Below are positions 8,259 through 16,668 of a stretch of DNA of 64,000 nt, piece by piece. A program made the translations under genes and the position numbers. The first letter of the stretch is position 1, and every line of letters begins with the position of its first letter. The DNA comes from Actinoplanes derwentensis. Its GTDB lineage: Bacteria; Actinomycetota; Actinomycetes; Mycobacteriales; Micromonosporaceae. Location: contig NZ_LT629758.1 of NCBI RefSeq assembly GCF_900104725.1, positions 7,650,001 to 7,714,000 of the forward strand. The letters are read 5' to 3'. The notes beneath the pieces were generated by a model, which was not told the origin of the DNA, did no database searches, and saw nothing but the letters and a program-made list of their open reading frames with translations.

Positions 8259-10223
8259 ATGACGATTACGGGTTTTGACTCGACAGGCCAGTCGACCGGC
8301 GAGAACGTTCTGCCGCCGAGCCAAGTGACCGCCGACGTCGACCTGGACGCGGAGCTGATAGCCCTCGGGTCAAACGGCACGGTGACCGCTCCAACGGTTC
8401 CGGCCTCCCCAGCGGAGGCCGAGAAACCGCAGGTCAGGCGGCTTGCGGTCACCTGGCGGGACGTTGCCGCGATCACGACATTCGTGATCGCGGCGTTCAT
8501 GCTGACCGCTCCGTTGTGGCTCAATCTTGATCATGAACTTCGAGATGATCCGCAGGATCAGGCTTTCTTCGAGTGGATGCTGGCGCACGGTGCGCGGGTG
8601 CTCACGGATGGCGCTTATCCGTTCTTCTCGGACCGCTTGAATTACCCCGACGGGGTGAACATGATGGCCAACACCTCTGTGTTGGCCGTTTCGTTGCCAC
8701 TGACGCCTGTCACTCTTCTGTTCGGCCCGCATGTGGCCTTCAACGTATTTCTCACCGGCGCATTGGCAATTACCGGTGCTTCGTGGTATCTGGTGCTCTC
8801 GCGCCGCTTCGTCGCCTCTCGGGCCGCGGCCTGGGTGGGTGCACTCTTCGCCACCTTCGCGCCGAGCATGGTCTCGCACGCCGGCGGCCACCCGAACATC
8901 GTCTCCCAGTTCCTGGTCCCGCTGATCATCTGGCGCACTCTGGAGCTGCGGGTCCGTGGCCGGGCCCTGCGTAACGGCCTGATCCTGGCCGGCCTGCTGA
9001 TCTGGCAGGCCTTCATCAACCTCGAGATCCTCTTCATGACCGCGGTCGGCCTCGGCATCTTCTGCGCGGTCATGGCGGTCACCCGCCGCCGGGATCACCG
9101 GGGCGAGATGTGGCCGTTCCTGCGCGCCCTCGGGGTGACCGCGGCCGCCACTCTGGCCGTGCTGGCCTACCCGCTCAGCGTTCAGTTCTTCGGACCGCAG
9201 AGCTACCAGGGCCTGGCCGAGTTCGTCCGTAACTTCGGTGCCGACCTGGGCTCGTTCGCCGCCTACTCGCGGCACTCGATGGCCGGCGACTCGGCGACCG
9301 CGGCCCGGCTCACCCAGAACCCGGCGGAGGAGAACGCCTTCTTCGGCTGGGGCCTGATCGTCCTCTTCCTCGGCCTGCTCGTCTGGCTGCGCCGGTCGGT
9401 GGCGGTGCGCGCCCTCGGCGGGATCGCGATCCTCTTCGGTGCCATGTCGCTCGGCCCGCGCATCGTTCTCAACGGTGTCGACACCGGTATCCCCGGCGTC
9501 TGGGCCGCGCTGCACCACCTGCCGGTGCTCAACTCGGCGGTGCCGACCCGGTGGGCGATGGCGATCGCCCCGGTCGTCGGGATCGTGCTGGCGCTGGGCT
9601 GCCAGCGCGCCGCCGACCTGATGCGATCCCAGCCGACCGCCCGTGGGCCGGTCGGGGTGGCGATGGTCACCGCGGTCGCGATGGCCCTGGTGCCGTTGAT
9701 CCCGCGGCCGCTGGCCACCACACCGATGGACCCGGTGCCGGAGTTCGTCACCTCGGGGGTCTGGCGGGACTTCATCGACGATGCGCACACGATGGTCACC
9801 CTGCCGCTGCCGGACAGCAACTACCCGGACCCGCTGCGCTGGAGTGCCGTCACCGGCCAGGACATGCGCATCGCCGGGGCGTACGCCCTTCTGCCCAACC
9901 AGAACCCGCAGAACCCCGGTGACCGGACCGCGATGTTCGCGCCGCCGTGGCGGCCGACCAGCGGTCTGATCTCCTCGATCCGGGGTGGCAACCCGGTGCC
10001 GGTGATCACCGACGCCCGGCGCGAGATGGCCCTGGCCGACCTCCGGTTCTGGAAGGCCGGCGTGGTCGTGCTGACCCCGCAGACCCGGGACATCGAGATG
10101 CTTCGCACGATGTCCGACCTGGTGGGTTTCCGCCCGGTCTGGACCGGCGGGGTGTGGATGTGGGACGTCCGGCACCTGGTCGACGACCCCGACGCTGTTC
10201 TGAGCGCCGACAAGACCTTCTGA
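8259..10223 (+). CDS. Polytopic GT-C-like membrane glycosyltransferase (putative)
   Basis: 654 residues from ATG 8259. A cytoplasmic N-tail of ~65 residues precedes about 10 membrane helices. After helix 1 an extracytoplasmic loop carries acidic residues (LRDDPQDQAFFEWMLAHG), the place where GT-C enzymes hold their catalytic Asp. This is followed by a NYPDGVNMM motif often seen in actinobacterial GT-C relatives. The C-terminal ~170 residues are soluble and probably outside the membrane. GT-C enzymes transfer sugars from polyprenyl-phosphate donors. The family call rests on topology and the loop, not on a full motif set. A strong terminator follows. Confidence 0.7.
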   Translation: MTITGFDSTGQSTGENVLPPSQVTADVDLDAELIALGSNGTVTAPTVPASPAEAEKPQVRRLAVTWRDVAAITTFVIAAFMLTAPLWLNLDHELRDDPQDQAFFEWMLAHGARVLTDGAYPFFSDRLNYPDGVNMMANTSVLAVSLPLTPVTLLFGPHVAFNVFLTGALAITGASWYLVLSRRFVASRAAAWVGALFATFAPSMVSHAGGHPNIVSQFLVPLIIWRTLELRVRGRALRNGLILAGLLIWQAFINLEILFMTAVGLGIFCAVMAVTRRRDHRGEMWPFLRALGVTAAATLAVLAYPLSVQFFGPQSYQGLAEFVRNFGADLGSFAAYSRHSMAGDSATAARLTQNPAEENAFFGWGLIVLFLGLLVWLRRSVAVRALGGIAILFGAMSLGPRIVLNGVDTGIPGVWAALHHLPVLNSAVPTRWAMAIAPVVGIVLALGCQRAADLMRSQPTARGPVGVAMVTAVAMALVPLIPRPLATTPMDPVPEFVTSGVWRDFIDDAHTMVTLPLPDSNYPDPLRWSAVTGQDMRIAGAYALLPNQNPQNPGDRTAMFAPPWRPTSGLISSIRGGNPVPVITDARREMALADLRFWKAGVVVLTPQTRDIEMLRTMSDLVGFRPVWTGGVWMWDVRHLVDDPDAVLSADKTF

Positions 10224-10235
10224 CCGTCTCCGACC

Positions 10236-10274
10236 GGCCTGGCTGAGCGCCCTTCGCGGGTGTTCAACCAGGCC
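10236..10274 (+). terminator. Stem-loop terminator after the GT-C-like gene
   Basis: GGCCTGG pairs with CCAGGCC around an inner 8-bp stem (GAGCGCCC/GGGTGTTC, two G-U pairs). It begins 13 bases past the stop codon. Confidence 0.7.
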
Positions 10275-10721
10275 GGTGGCGTATCCAGTGGGAGAAATCT
10301 CCCGAACCGGGCTTGCCCGACCTCGCGGCTCGCACGTTAGGATGACGGGACGGAACCGTAGCGACGCTATGTGTCCGACACGACGTGCTTAATATGCCGT
10401 CCATTAATGCTGCGCACCTTTCGCTCGCTGGCTGGAATTCGCCGTGAAAAAAGAGCTGAAAATTATTTTCCAATTCGTGCGTACGCCGATTCGGCTTACG
10501 TGATCCACGTCTAAGCGGACCTCTGTGACCAGGTATTTCGCCGTCTGCAGCCGAGGCTTTCGACCTAATAGTCCATCAAAGGTGGCAATACTTCGATGGC
10601 ATGTGCATAATCCTCTGTGTCGCCTTCCCGTCCACATTGTTGCGATCCCGGGAAAAGGCGACGCTCGCCCATCCCGCGCGTCTGTGCGGGTCGTTCCCCG
10701 GGGAAGAGGAAGACACTCCTG
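10275..10721. other. 447-base gap upstream of the TQXA surface protein, no gene seen
   Basis: Noticeably AT-richer than its surroundings between about 10380 and 10620 (for example GAAAATTATTTTCC near 10456). Most likely a promoter and long 5' leader for the surface-protein gene. I could not recognise a known riboswitch or a coding frame. Confidence 0.4.
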
Positions 10722-11930
10722 ATGTTCGGAAAACGAGGACACCGTCTGGCGCAGGCCGCGCTGGCCGCCGTCGCCGGCAGCGCACTGCTGCTCGGTTCCG
10801 CAATGCCCGCCGCCGCCGACGAGAAGACCACCGGTGTCGCCATCTCGCAGCGAGACGGCGTCCGTCTGGTGTTGAACGGCGAGGGCAAGTCGGTGGGCAG
10901 CCTCGCCTTCTCGATCCAGGGCGGCCAGGGTGTTCCGGTCTACTGCATCGACTTCCACACCCCGGTCGCCATCAACGAGGCGTACGACGAGGGCACCTGG
11001 AGCGAGTCCGAGGTCAAGAACCTCAACAAGGTCCAGTGGGTGCTGAGCAAGGGCTACCCGAACGGTGACGCGGCCCAGCTGCTGGCGGCCGCCGGCGCCT
11101 CGGCGAGCGGTCTGTCCGACGCCACCCGGGACAAGCTGCTCTACTTCGGGACCCAGACCGCGGTCTGGCACTTCAGCGACGGCATCACCCTGGGCGAGTG
11201 GAACCGCCGGGACCGGCTGACCGAGGAACCGCAGTACGACGTCATCAAGAAGGTCTACGACTACCTCACCACCAAGGCGGTCGGCGAGCCGGAGCCGAAG
11301 GGCGAGCTGAGCGTCGACCCGGCCAGTGCTACCGCGGCAGCGGGCGAGAAGGCCGGTCCGTTCACGGTCAAGGGCCCGGCCGGCGAGATCAAGGTGACCA
11401 CCACCGGCGGCAGTGCCGTGGACGCGAACGGTACCCCGGTCAGTGTGACCGGCAACGGCGGCCAGTTCTGGCTGACCGGCACCGAGGCCGGTAAGGCCTC
11501 CGTCTCGCTCACCGCCGAGGGTGCGGTCTCGTTCGGGCGCGTCTTCCTGTTCCGTGGTGACAAGGACAAGCACCAGAAGCTGATCCTCGGCACCACCGTC
11601 GGCGACAAGCTGACCGCGGGCGCCGAGGCCAGCTTCACCGTCGTCCCGCCGGCGAGCGAGTCGCCCTCGCCGTCCCCGTCGGTGACCAGCCCGACCCCGT
11701 CGGCAAGCGTTTCCACGCCGGCCTCGGAGGAGCCCACCCCGTCGCAGAGCGTCTCCACCCCGGCCTCGGAGTCGCCCGCGCCGAGCACCACCCCGGTCGC
11801 CGGCGACGGTAACCTGCCGCTGACCGGCTCCTCGACGGCCGCTGTGCTCGGCGGGGGCTTCCTGCTCCTCGTCGCCGGTGCGGTTGCCCTGATCATGGTT
11901 CGTCGTCGCCGGGTGACCTTCACCAGCTGA
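10722..11930 (+). CDS. TQXA/thioester-domain surface protein with LPXTG-type sorting signal
   Basis: 402 residues. The signal peptide (AQAALAAVAGSALLLGSAMPAAADE) is followed by a thioester domain: PVYCIDFHTP supplies the Cys and FGTQTAVWHFSDG supplies the TQ[TA]-type Gln, the pair that forms an internal Cys-Gln thioester able to bond covalently to a host or surface amine. A beta-sandwich region with repeated Gly/Val/Thr follows. A Ser/Pro/Thr-rich stalk (two SVSTPASE repeats) leads to LPLTGSS, a hydrophobic helix and RRRR, the sortase sorting signal. It should be covalently anchored to peptidoglycan. The ribosome site is AAGAGGAAG. No sortase gene is nearby. Confidence 0.9.
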   Translation: MFGKRGHRLAQAALAAVAGSALLLGSAMPAAADEKTTGVAISQRDGVRLVLNGEGKSVGSLAFSIQGGQGVPVYCIDFHTPVAINEAYDEGTWSESEVKNLNKVQWVLSKGYPNGDAAQLLAAAGASASGLSDATRDKLLYFGTQTAVWHFSDGITLGEWNRRDRLTEEPQYDVIKKVYDYLTTKAVGEPEPKGELSVDPASATAAAGEKAGPFTVKGPAGEIKVTTTGGSAVDANGTPVSVTGNGGQFWLTGTEAGKASVSLTAEGAVSFGRVFLFRGDKDKHQKLILGTTVGDKLTAGAEASFTVVPPASESPSPSPSVTSPTPSASVSTPASEEPTPSQSVSTPASESPAPSTTPVAGDGNLPLTGSSTAAVLGGGFLLLVAGAVALIMVRRRRVTFTS

Positions 11931-11940
11931 CGTTCGCGCC

Positions 11941-11986
11941 GACGAGTGAGGCCCCCGCCCTGTCTCGGGCGGGGGCCTCACTCGTC
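11941..11986 (+). terminator. Perfect 20-bp stem terminator between convergent genes
   Basis: GACGAGTGAGGCCCCCGCCC pairs perfectly with its complement around the loop TGTCTC, starting 11 bases after the surface-protein stop. It probably works in both directions. Confidence 0.8.
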
Positions 11987-12014
11987 GATGCGCGGGTCTT
12001 ACGTACGCGTACGG

Positions 12015-12854
12015 CTAAGGGGTCTTGATGCAGCAACCCGGGCAGACCTTGGGGCGCGGCAGGGTGAAGGCCAGGCAGCAGGTCTTGCGTTTCAGTTCGA
12101 GGTTGCCGGTGGGGCCGGGGTGCAGTTCGATCAGGTCGCGGACGCCGAGCGAGCCGAGCAGCAGGTCGATCGTCTCGGCGGAGGAGCCGGGGATCGCGTC
12201 GGCGGAGCGCAGGACGCCGTAGGCGACGCCGGACGCCAGCGAGCCGAGCAGGGTGCGTTTGCCCAGGCGGACCCGGCCGTGGATGGCGTCGAGCAGTGGG
12301 GTGAGGTGCTCGTCGAGCAGGCTGCGGCGGAATTCACCGAGCAGTGCCTCCTCGTCGGGGACGACTTTGACCTCGGGGCGGCCGGAGAACGCGATCGGAT
12401 CGCTGGGGAGGACCGCGACCGGGATGTCGGGGCGGAGACCGAGAGTGACAAGCGGTCGCGGGTCGTCGAAGTGCATGACGACATCGGTCGCGGTGAGTAG
12501 CGGCACCCGGCGGGCCGAGGCGAAACCCAGAACGGCGGGCAGGGCCAGCCAGTACGTGTAGGCCTTCCAGGCGAGCGCGGCGGCGGCGTGTGGCTGGGCG
12601 TTCCAGCGGCGGCGCGCGGTGTCCAGCAGGGTGTCCAGGTGCACGTCGGCCAGGCGGGCCGCGGGGGTCCAGCCGGCCAGATCGCGGACGACCAGGTCAG
12701 GGGCCAGGCCGGGGATCTCGGTGCTGGTGCCGAACATGCCACGCAGGGTCGAGGTGACCGGGGCCAGCAGCCGCGGGCGGATCTGCGTGAGTTCGAGGGT
12801 GATGCTGGTCACGGGCGCACTCGTCGCTGAGTCACCGCGGTACTCCTTGCGCAT
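12015..12854 (-). CDS. FhuF-like (2Fe-2S) ferric siderophore reductase
   Basis: 279 residues from ATG 12854; the frame continues further upstream without a better start. The C-terminal KRKTCCLAFTLPRPKVCPGC gives the C-C-x10-C-x2-C cluster motif of FhuF-type ferric reductases, which release iron from internalised ferrisiderophores in the cytoplasm. The N-terminal two thirds match FhuF only loosely. An IdeR/DtxR-type box lies ~77 bases upstream, so the gene should be repressed when iron is plentiful. No transporter genes are adjacent, so it is an orphan iron gene. Convergent with the TQXA gene across a terminator. Confidence 0.85.
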   Translation of the reverse strand: MRKEYRGDSATSAPVTSITLELTQIRPRLLAPVTSTLRGMFGTSTEIPGLAPDLVVRDLAGWTPAARLADVHLDTLLDTARRRWNAQPHAAAALAWKAYTYWLALPAVLGFASARRVPLLTATDVVMHFDDPRPLVTLGLRPDIPVAVLPSDPIAFSGRPEVKVVPDEEALLGEFRRSLLDEHLTPLLDAIHGRVRLGKRTLLGSLASGVAYGVLRSADAIPGSSAETIDLLLGSLGVRDLIELHPGPTGNLELKRKTCCLAFTLPRPKVCPGCCIKTP

Positions 12855-12930
12855 GAACGAGCTGAAGCAGTGGCGGCGAGCCGGCTCTTGTGGAGCGCCG
12901 GAAGGCTCGCGGTGACCCACGGTACCCGGT

Positions 12931-12949
12931 TAAGGGTAGCCTAACCACA
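12931..12949 (-). promoter_or_regulatory. IdeR/DtxR-type iron box
   Basis: TAAGGGTAGCCTAACCACA matches 15 of 19 positions of the iron-box consensus TTAGGTTAGCCTAACCTAA and sits just upstream of the FhuF-like gene, where a promoter is expected. Confidence 0.7.
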
Positions 12950-13113
12950 GTGGGCAAGGGGATCTTTCGGACGAATACCCTTGGCAATTGTTACTTTACG
13001 TAGCGTGGTGGCGCGGACGGATTCGTCAAGGTATCTGTCGGCAAAACGCTACAAGGTCCTTGTGAGCACGGAGAGCCAGCGACACTTGACCTGCCGTCGC
13101 GAAGGGGACATCC

Positions 13114-14646
13114 GTGATGACCACCTCGCCCATCGACCGGGCAGCAGACCAGTTCGTGACGGTGCTTGCGCAATGGCGGGTCGAGCGAGGCATGACCAAG
13201 AAGCAACTCGCCGCGCGCATGGGCTTCGATCCCTCCTACGTCAGCCACGTCGAGGGCCGGCGCCACAAACCCACCGAGGACTTCGCCCGCCGGGCCGAAG
13301 CGGTCCTCGGCGCGGGCGGCGTCATCTGGCAACGATTCCAGGAGTACGACGAACTCCGCCACGCCCGCGGCTCCGCCCTGCACCGTGACCCACCGGTCCC
13401 GGTCCAGTGGCTACCACCCGGCACCGGCCTGATCGTCGAACGGGAGATCGCCGAACTCTCCTACACCGAGGGCGCCTACCGCTGCCGCGTCCAGCGGTCC
13501 CTCTACAACGCCGGCATCGAAGCGATCACCCGCTACCTGGCGAAGATCTCCGTCGACCGTTACCCGCACGACCCGGCCGGCTCCAACCGGCACCACCGGG
13601 AGAACCCGCTCACCTTCGAGGAGATGGACGTGCGGGCGTTCGCCGGCGAGGGCGTGGCCGCCGAGTCCATGCAGTGGCGGGTCAAGCTCGACCGGGACGC
13701 GTCCAAGGAGATCTGGCTGATGTTCGCCAACGAGCGCGGCCAGTTCCCGCTCTACCCCGGCGAACGAACCACCATCGAGTACGCGTACACGGTCGGCGAG
13801 GAGAAATGGGGCCAGTGGTTCCAGCGCGCCGTCCGCCTGCCGACCCGGTCACTGACCGTCCGGCTGGATCTACCCGAGAGCTTCGAACCCCAGGTCTGGG
13901 GAGTGGAGGCATCACTCAGCGCCGAGGTGCCGGTCCGTACCCCGTTGGAACGCCGCATCGAGGGAGGTCGAGCCATCTTCGAATGGTCAACCGACGCGCC
14001 CCTGCTCAACGCGCGGTACCGGCTGGAATGGCGGTACCGCGGCGCCGAAGCACCGGTCTACGACGAGACCGGGCCCCCGGAACCGGCCCTGCCCAGGGCC
14101 TCACACCGGATGCGCGGCATCGGCATCATCCAGCGCGGATCCGACCTGCTCCGGCAGCGGGCCCGCCACTTCCAGCTGCCGCGCGAGGGCCCGGCCGCCC
14201 GGAACGCGATGACCCGGCTGCTCACCTCCCTCGGCCGCCTGGAGGACCTGCACGAGTTCAGCAAGGGTGTCGGTCTCGCCGCGCCGCAGATCGGCGTGCC
14301 GGTGGCGGCGGCGGTGGTCCGCCCGCCGGAACGCGACGTGGACCCGGTCGTGCTGCTCAACCCGCGGGTCGTCGGCGAGTCGGTGGAGTACGACGAGCAG
14401 TACGAGGGCTGTCTGTCGTTCTTCGACTACCGGGGGCTCGTGCTGCGGCCGATGCGGATCGACGTGGAACACGCACGTTTCGACGGGACCCGGGTGGTCA
14501 CCACGTTCGAACGGGCGCTGGCCCGGCTGATCAGCCACGAGATCGACCATCTGGAAGGGCGGCTCTACGTGGACCGGATGAAGCCGGACGCCAAGCTGGT
14601 TCCGGTCGCGCAGTATCAGCACACCGGCCGGCCGTGGGACTACTAG
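13114..14646 (+). CDS. Fusion of XRE-type HTH, unknown middle domain and peptide deformylase
   Basis: 510 residues (GTG 13114; ATG 13117 is equally possible behind GAAGGGGA). Residues ~12-65 are an XRE helix-turn-helix (MTKKQLAARMGFDPSYVSHVEGRR). Residues ~100-310 are a mixed beta-rich region I do not recognise. Residues ~330-500 contain all three peptide deformylase motifs: GVGLAAPQIG (385-394), EGCLSF (431-436, metal Cys) and HEIDHLEG (475-482, HExxH). Deformylases are normally ~180 residues and remove the formyl group from nascent proteins. A DNA-binding N-terminus is unusual and could mean a sensor or a specialised metalloprotease role (inference). The stop codon overlaps the stop of the convergent globin gene. 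Confidence 0.88.
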   Translation: MMTTSPIDRAADQFVTVLAQWRVERGMTKKQLAARMGFDPSYVSHVEGRRHKPTEDFARRAEAVLGAGGVIWQRFQEYDELRHARGSALHRDPPVPVQWLPPGTGLIVEREIAELSYTEGAYRCRVQRSLYNAGIEAITRYLAKISVDRYPHDPAGSNRHHRENPLTFEEMDVRAFAGEGVAAESMQWRVKLDRDASKEIWLMFANERGQFPLYPGERTTIEYAYTVGEEKWGQWFQRAVRLPTRSLTVRLDLPESFEPQVWGVEASLSAEVPVRTPLERRIEGGRAIFEWSTDAPLLNARYRLEWRYRGAEAPVYDETGPPEPALPRASHRMRGIGIIQRGSDLLRQRARHFQLPREGPAARNAMTRLLTSLGRLEDLHEFSKGVGLAAPQIGVPVAAAVVRPPERDVDPVVLLNPRVVGESVEYDEQYEGCLSFFDYRGLVLRPMRIDVEHARFDGTRVVTTFERALARLISHEIDHLEGRLYVDRMKPDAKLVPVAQYQHTGRPWDY

Positions 14647-15752
14647 TCGTTGAAGCTGTCGTACTTTATCCGGACAGACGGTACCTGTAGCTCGGAGAGG
14701 CGCTTCAGAGTGCTGCGCACCATCCGGCCCGACCCGGAGACGAAGAAATCGTGCTCCTTCCACGGGCCGTACTTCGCCACCACGTCCGAGATGTCGCCCT
14801 GCTCCCCCGGGAACGTCGGGTCGTCGCTGCACGCGGTCACCACCGACAACCAGGGATAACGGGCCGCCAACCGGTTCAGGTCGGCCAGGTCGTACAGGTC
14901 CTCGCGGTTGCGCGCCCCGAAGAAGACATGCACCCAGCGGGTCCGGTTGTATCGGGTCAACTCCTCCAGCAGCGACTTGATCGGGGCGAGCCCGGTGCCA
15001 CCGGCCACGAACACGGCGTCCCGGGTCGACCGCCGATCCAGGGTCATCGTGCCCATCGGCGCCGCCACTTTGATCATGTCGCCGACCTGCAGCCGCCGGA
15101 CCAGCGCACTCGACACCCAGCCCGCACCCACCGCCCGCACATGGAACTCCAGCGTGTTGTCCCGCCGGGGGGCGTTCGCCGGTGAGTAGGTGCGCCACAA
15201 CCGGGGCTGGTATCGCGGCGCCTCCACGTTCAGGTACTGCCCGGCCCGGAAATCCAGCGGCTGCAACGGCAGCACCGTGAACACCGCGATGTCCTGCGAC
15301 CGGCGCTCGTGTGCGATGACCTCGGCGTACCAGTACGGCGGATTCGGATCCGCCTCCGCGCCCGCCAGCATCTTCGCGGCGATCACCGCGTACGCGTCGG
15401 CCCACGCCTGGTCGTACTCGACGCCCCACTCCTCGCCCGCGAACGCACGCATTGCCTCGATCAAGGCCCCGCCCACCACCTCGTAGTGCTCCGGTTCCAC
15501 GTGAAACTTGCGGTGATCCCGGCCGAGCGACCGCAGGTACTCGTCGAATCGCTCCGGATCCTCCAACGTCTGCACGGCCTGCACGATCGCCCCGAGCAGA
15601 CGGGCCCGCTGCACGTCCATCTGCACCGGGAACAGATCCCGCAGATCTGGGTACGACAGGAAGATCCGCGCATAGAAATAGCCGGCAACCTTGTCCTGAT
15701 GCTCCTCGACGAGGCTCCAGCTCTCCTTGAGCAAGCGTGCCAGGTCTCCCAT
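14643..15752 (-). CDS. Flavohemoglobin-like protein: globin plus FAD/NAD reductase domain
   Basis: 369 residues from ATG 15752; GTG 15773 is an alternative, and longer frames run into the divergent protease gene. Residues 1-~135 are a globin domain with a likely proximal His in RKFHVEPEHYEVVG. Then comes a ferredoxin-reductase-type FAD domain (FRAGQYLNVEAP, WRTYSPANAP) and an NAD domain (VFVAGGTGLAPIKSLLEEL, HVFFGARNREDLYDL, FFVSGSGRMV). The family oxidises NO to nitrate with O2 and NAD(P)H. This single-gene form is common in actinobacteria. The 3' end overlaps the convergent gene by 4 bases: both genes use the same CTAG palindrome as stop. Confidence 0.9.
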   Translation of the reverse strand: MGDLARLLKESWSLVEEHQDKVAGYFYARIFLSYPDLRDLFPVQMDVQRARLLGAIVQAVQTLEDPERFDEYLRSLGRDHRKFHVEPEHYEVVGGALIEAMRAFAGEEWGVEYDQAWADAYAVIAAKMLAGAEADPNPPYWYAEVIAHERRSQDIAVFTVLPLQPLDFRAGQYLNVEAPRYQPRLWRTYSPANAPRRDNTLEFHVRAVGAGWVSSALVRRLQVGDMIKVAAPMGTMTLDRRSTRDAVFVAGGTGLAPIKSLLEELTRYNRTRWVHVFFGARNREDLYDLADLNRLAARYPWLSVVTACSDDPTFPGEQGDISDVVAKYGPWKEHDFFVSGSGRMVRSTLKRLSELQVPSVRIKYDSFND

Positions 15753-15880
15753 GCCATTCAGGGTGGTCAGCACAGTCGGGAAGACGACGCACGAATAGTG
15801 CGACTCCCCACGTGGGCGCGGCGCGTCGCTTGCCTTCCTTGTCGAATTGTGCCGTTTTGTTCCTCGCCTAAAGTTGCCTG

Positions 15881-16642
15881 GTGATCGTCGACTCACCCCG
15901 CTCGCGTTATGGCCCGGAAATCGCCATCGTGCTGCTGCTGTCCCTAGGGCAGTCGGCCGTCTACTCCGTCGTGTCGCTGACCGCGAAACTCACCGCGGAC
16001 AAGCCACTGGCCCAGCAGACGGCCACCCTCAACCCGACGGTGTCGCCACGGCCCTACCTTGATCTCACGTACCAGACGCTCGGGATCTTCTTCGCCCTGA
16101 TCCCGGTGGCCCTGGCCCTCTACCTGCTGGCCCAGGACCGGATCCTGCCGCGCACGCTGGGCATCGACTTCCGGCGCCCGGTCCGCGACGTTGGCTGGGG
16201 CGCCGGCCTGGCAGCCGCCATCGGCATTCCCGGACTGCTTTTCGTGTACGCGGCACTACAGCTCGGCATCAACGCGCAGATCCGGCCGTCCGGACTCGAC
16301 GCGCACTGGTGGACCGTGCCCGTGCTGATCCTCTCCGCCGTCCAGAACTCGGTGCTGGAAGAGGTGATCGTCGTCGGCTACCTGATCACCCGGCTCCGGA
16401 CCTTCTCCTTGTCGCCGGTGTGGATCATCGCGGCGTCCGCTGTATTGCGCGGCTCCTACCACCTGTACCAGGGCTTCGGCGGCTTCATCGGCAACGTGGT
16501 GATGGGGGTGGTGTTCGCACTGTTCTACCTGCGAACCAAGCGCGTCATGCCGCTGATCGTCGCGCACAGTCTGCTCGACATCGTTGCGTTTGTCGGTTAC
16601 GCACTGCTGCCGGCGGCCTGGCTCAGCTGGTTGACCCTGTAG
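15881..16642 (+). CDS. CPBP (Abi/CaaX-like) intramembrane metalloprotease
   Basis: 253 residues, GTG start. About eight membrane helices. The CPBP motifs are present: EE in SVLEEVIVVGYL (motif 1), RGSYHLYQGFGGF with Arg and His (motif 2) and HSLLDI (motif 3). Members cleave membrane or prenylated proteins, or act in bacteriocin self-immunity; the substrate here is unknown. Divergent from the flavohemoglobin-like gene. Confidence 0.9.
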   Translation: MIVDSPRSRYGPEIAIVLLLSLGQSAVYSVVSLTAKLTADKPLAQQTATLNPTVSPRPYLDLTYQTLGIFFALIPVALALYLLAQDRILPRTLGIDFRRPVRDVGWGAGLAAAIGIPGLLFVYAALQLGINAQIRPSGLDAHWWTVPVLILSAVQNSVLEEVIVVGYLITRLRTFSLSPVWIIAASAVLRGSYHLYQGFGGFIGNVVMGVVFALFYLRTKRVMPLIVAHSLLDIVAFVGYALLPAAWLSWLTL

Positions 16643-16668
16643 AAGCCGTTGTTGTCTGGCCGGGCGGT

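Noticed and set aside
8370..10175. 601-residue frame on the minus strand
   Set aside because: Antisense shadow of the GT-C-like gene; Arg/His/Gly-rich composition with no motif or ribosome site.
10404..11981. 525-residue minus-strand frame
   Set aside because: Shadow of the TQXA protein gene, which has a signal peptide, thioester motifs and a sorting signal.
12981..13388. 135-residue plus-strand frame before and into the deformylase fusion
   Set aside because: No ribosome site and out of frame with the HTH-coding region.
14101..15792. 563-residue minus-strand frame
   Set aside because: Runs across the deformylase fusion and the globin gene in the wrong frame; both real genes have intact motifs.
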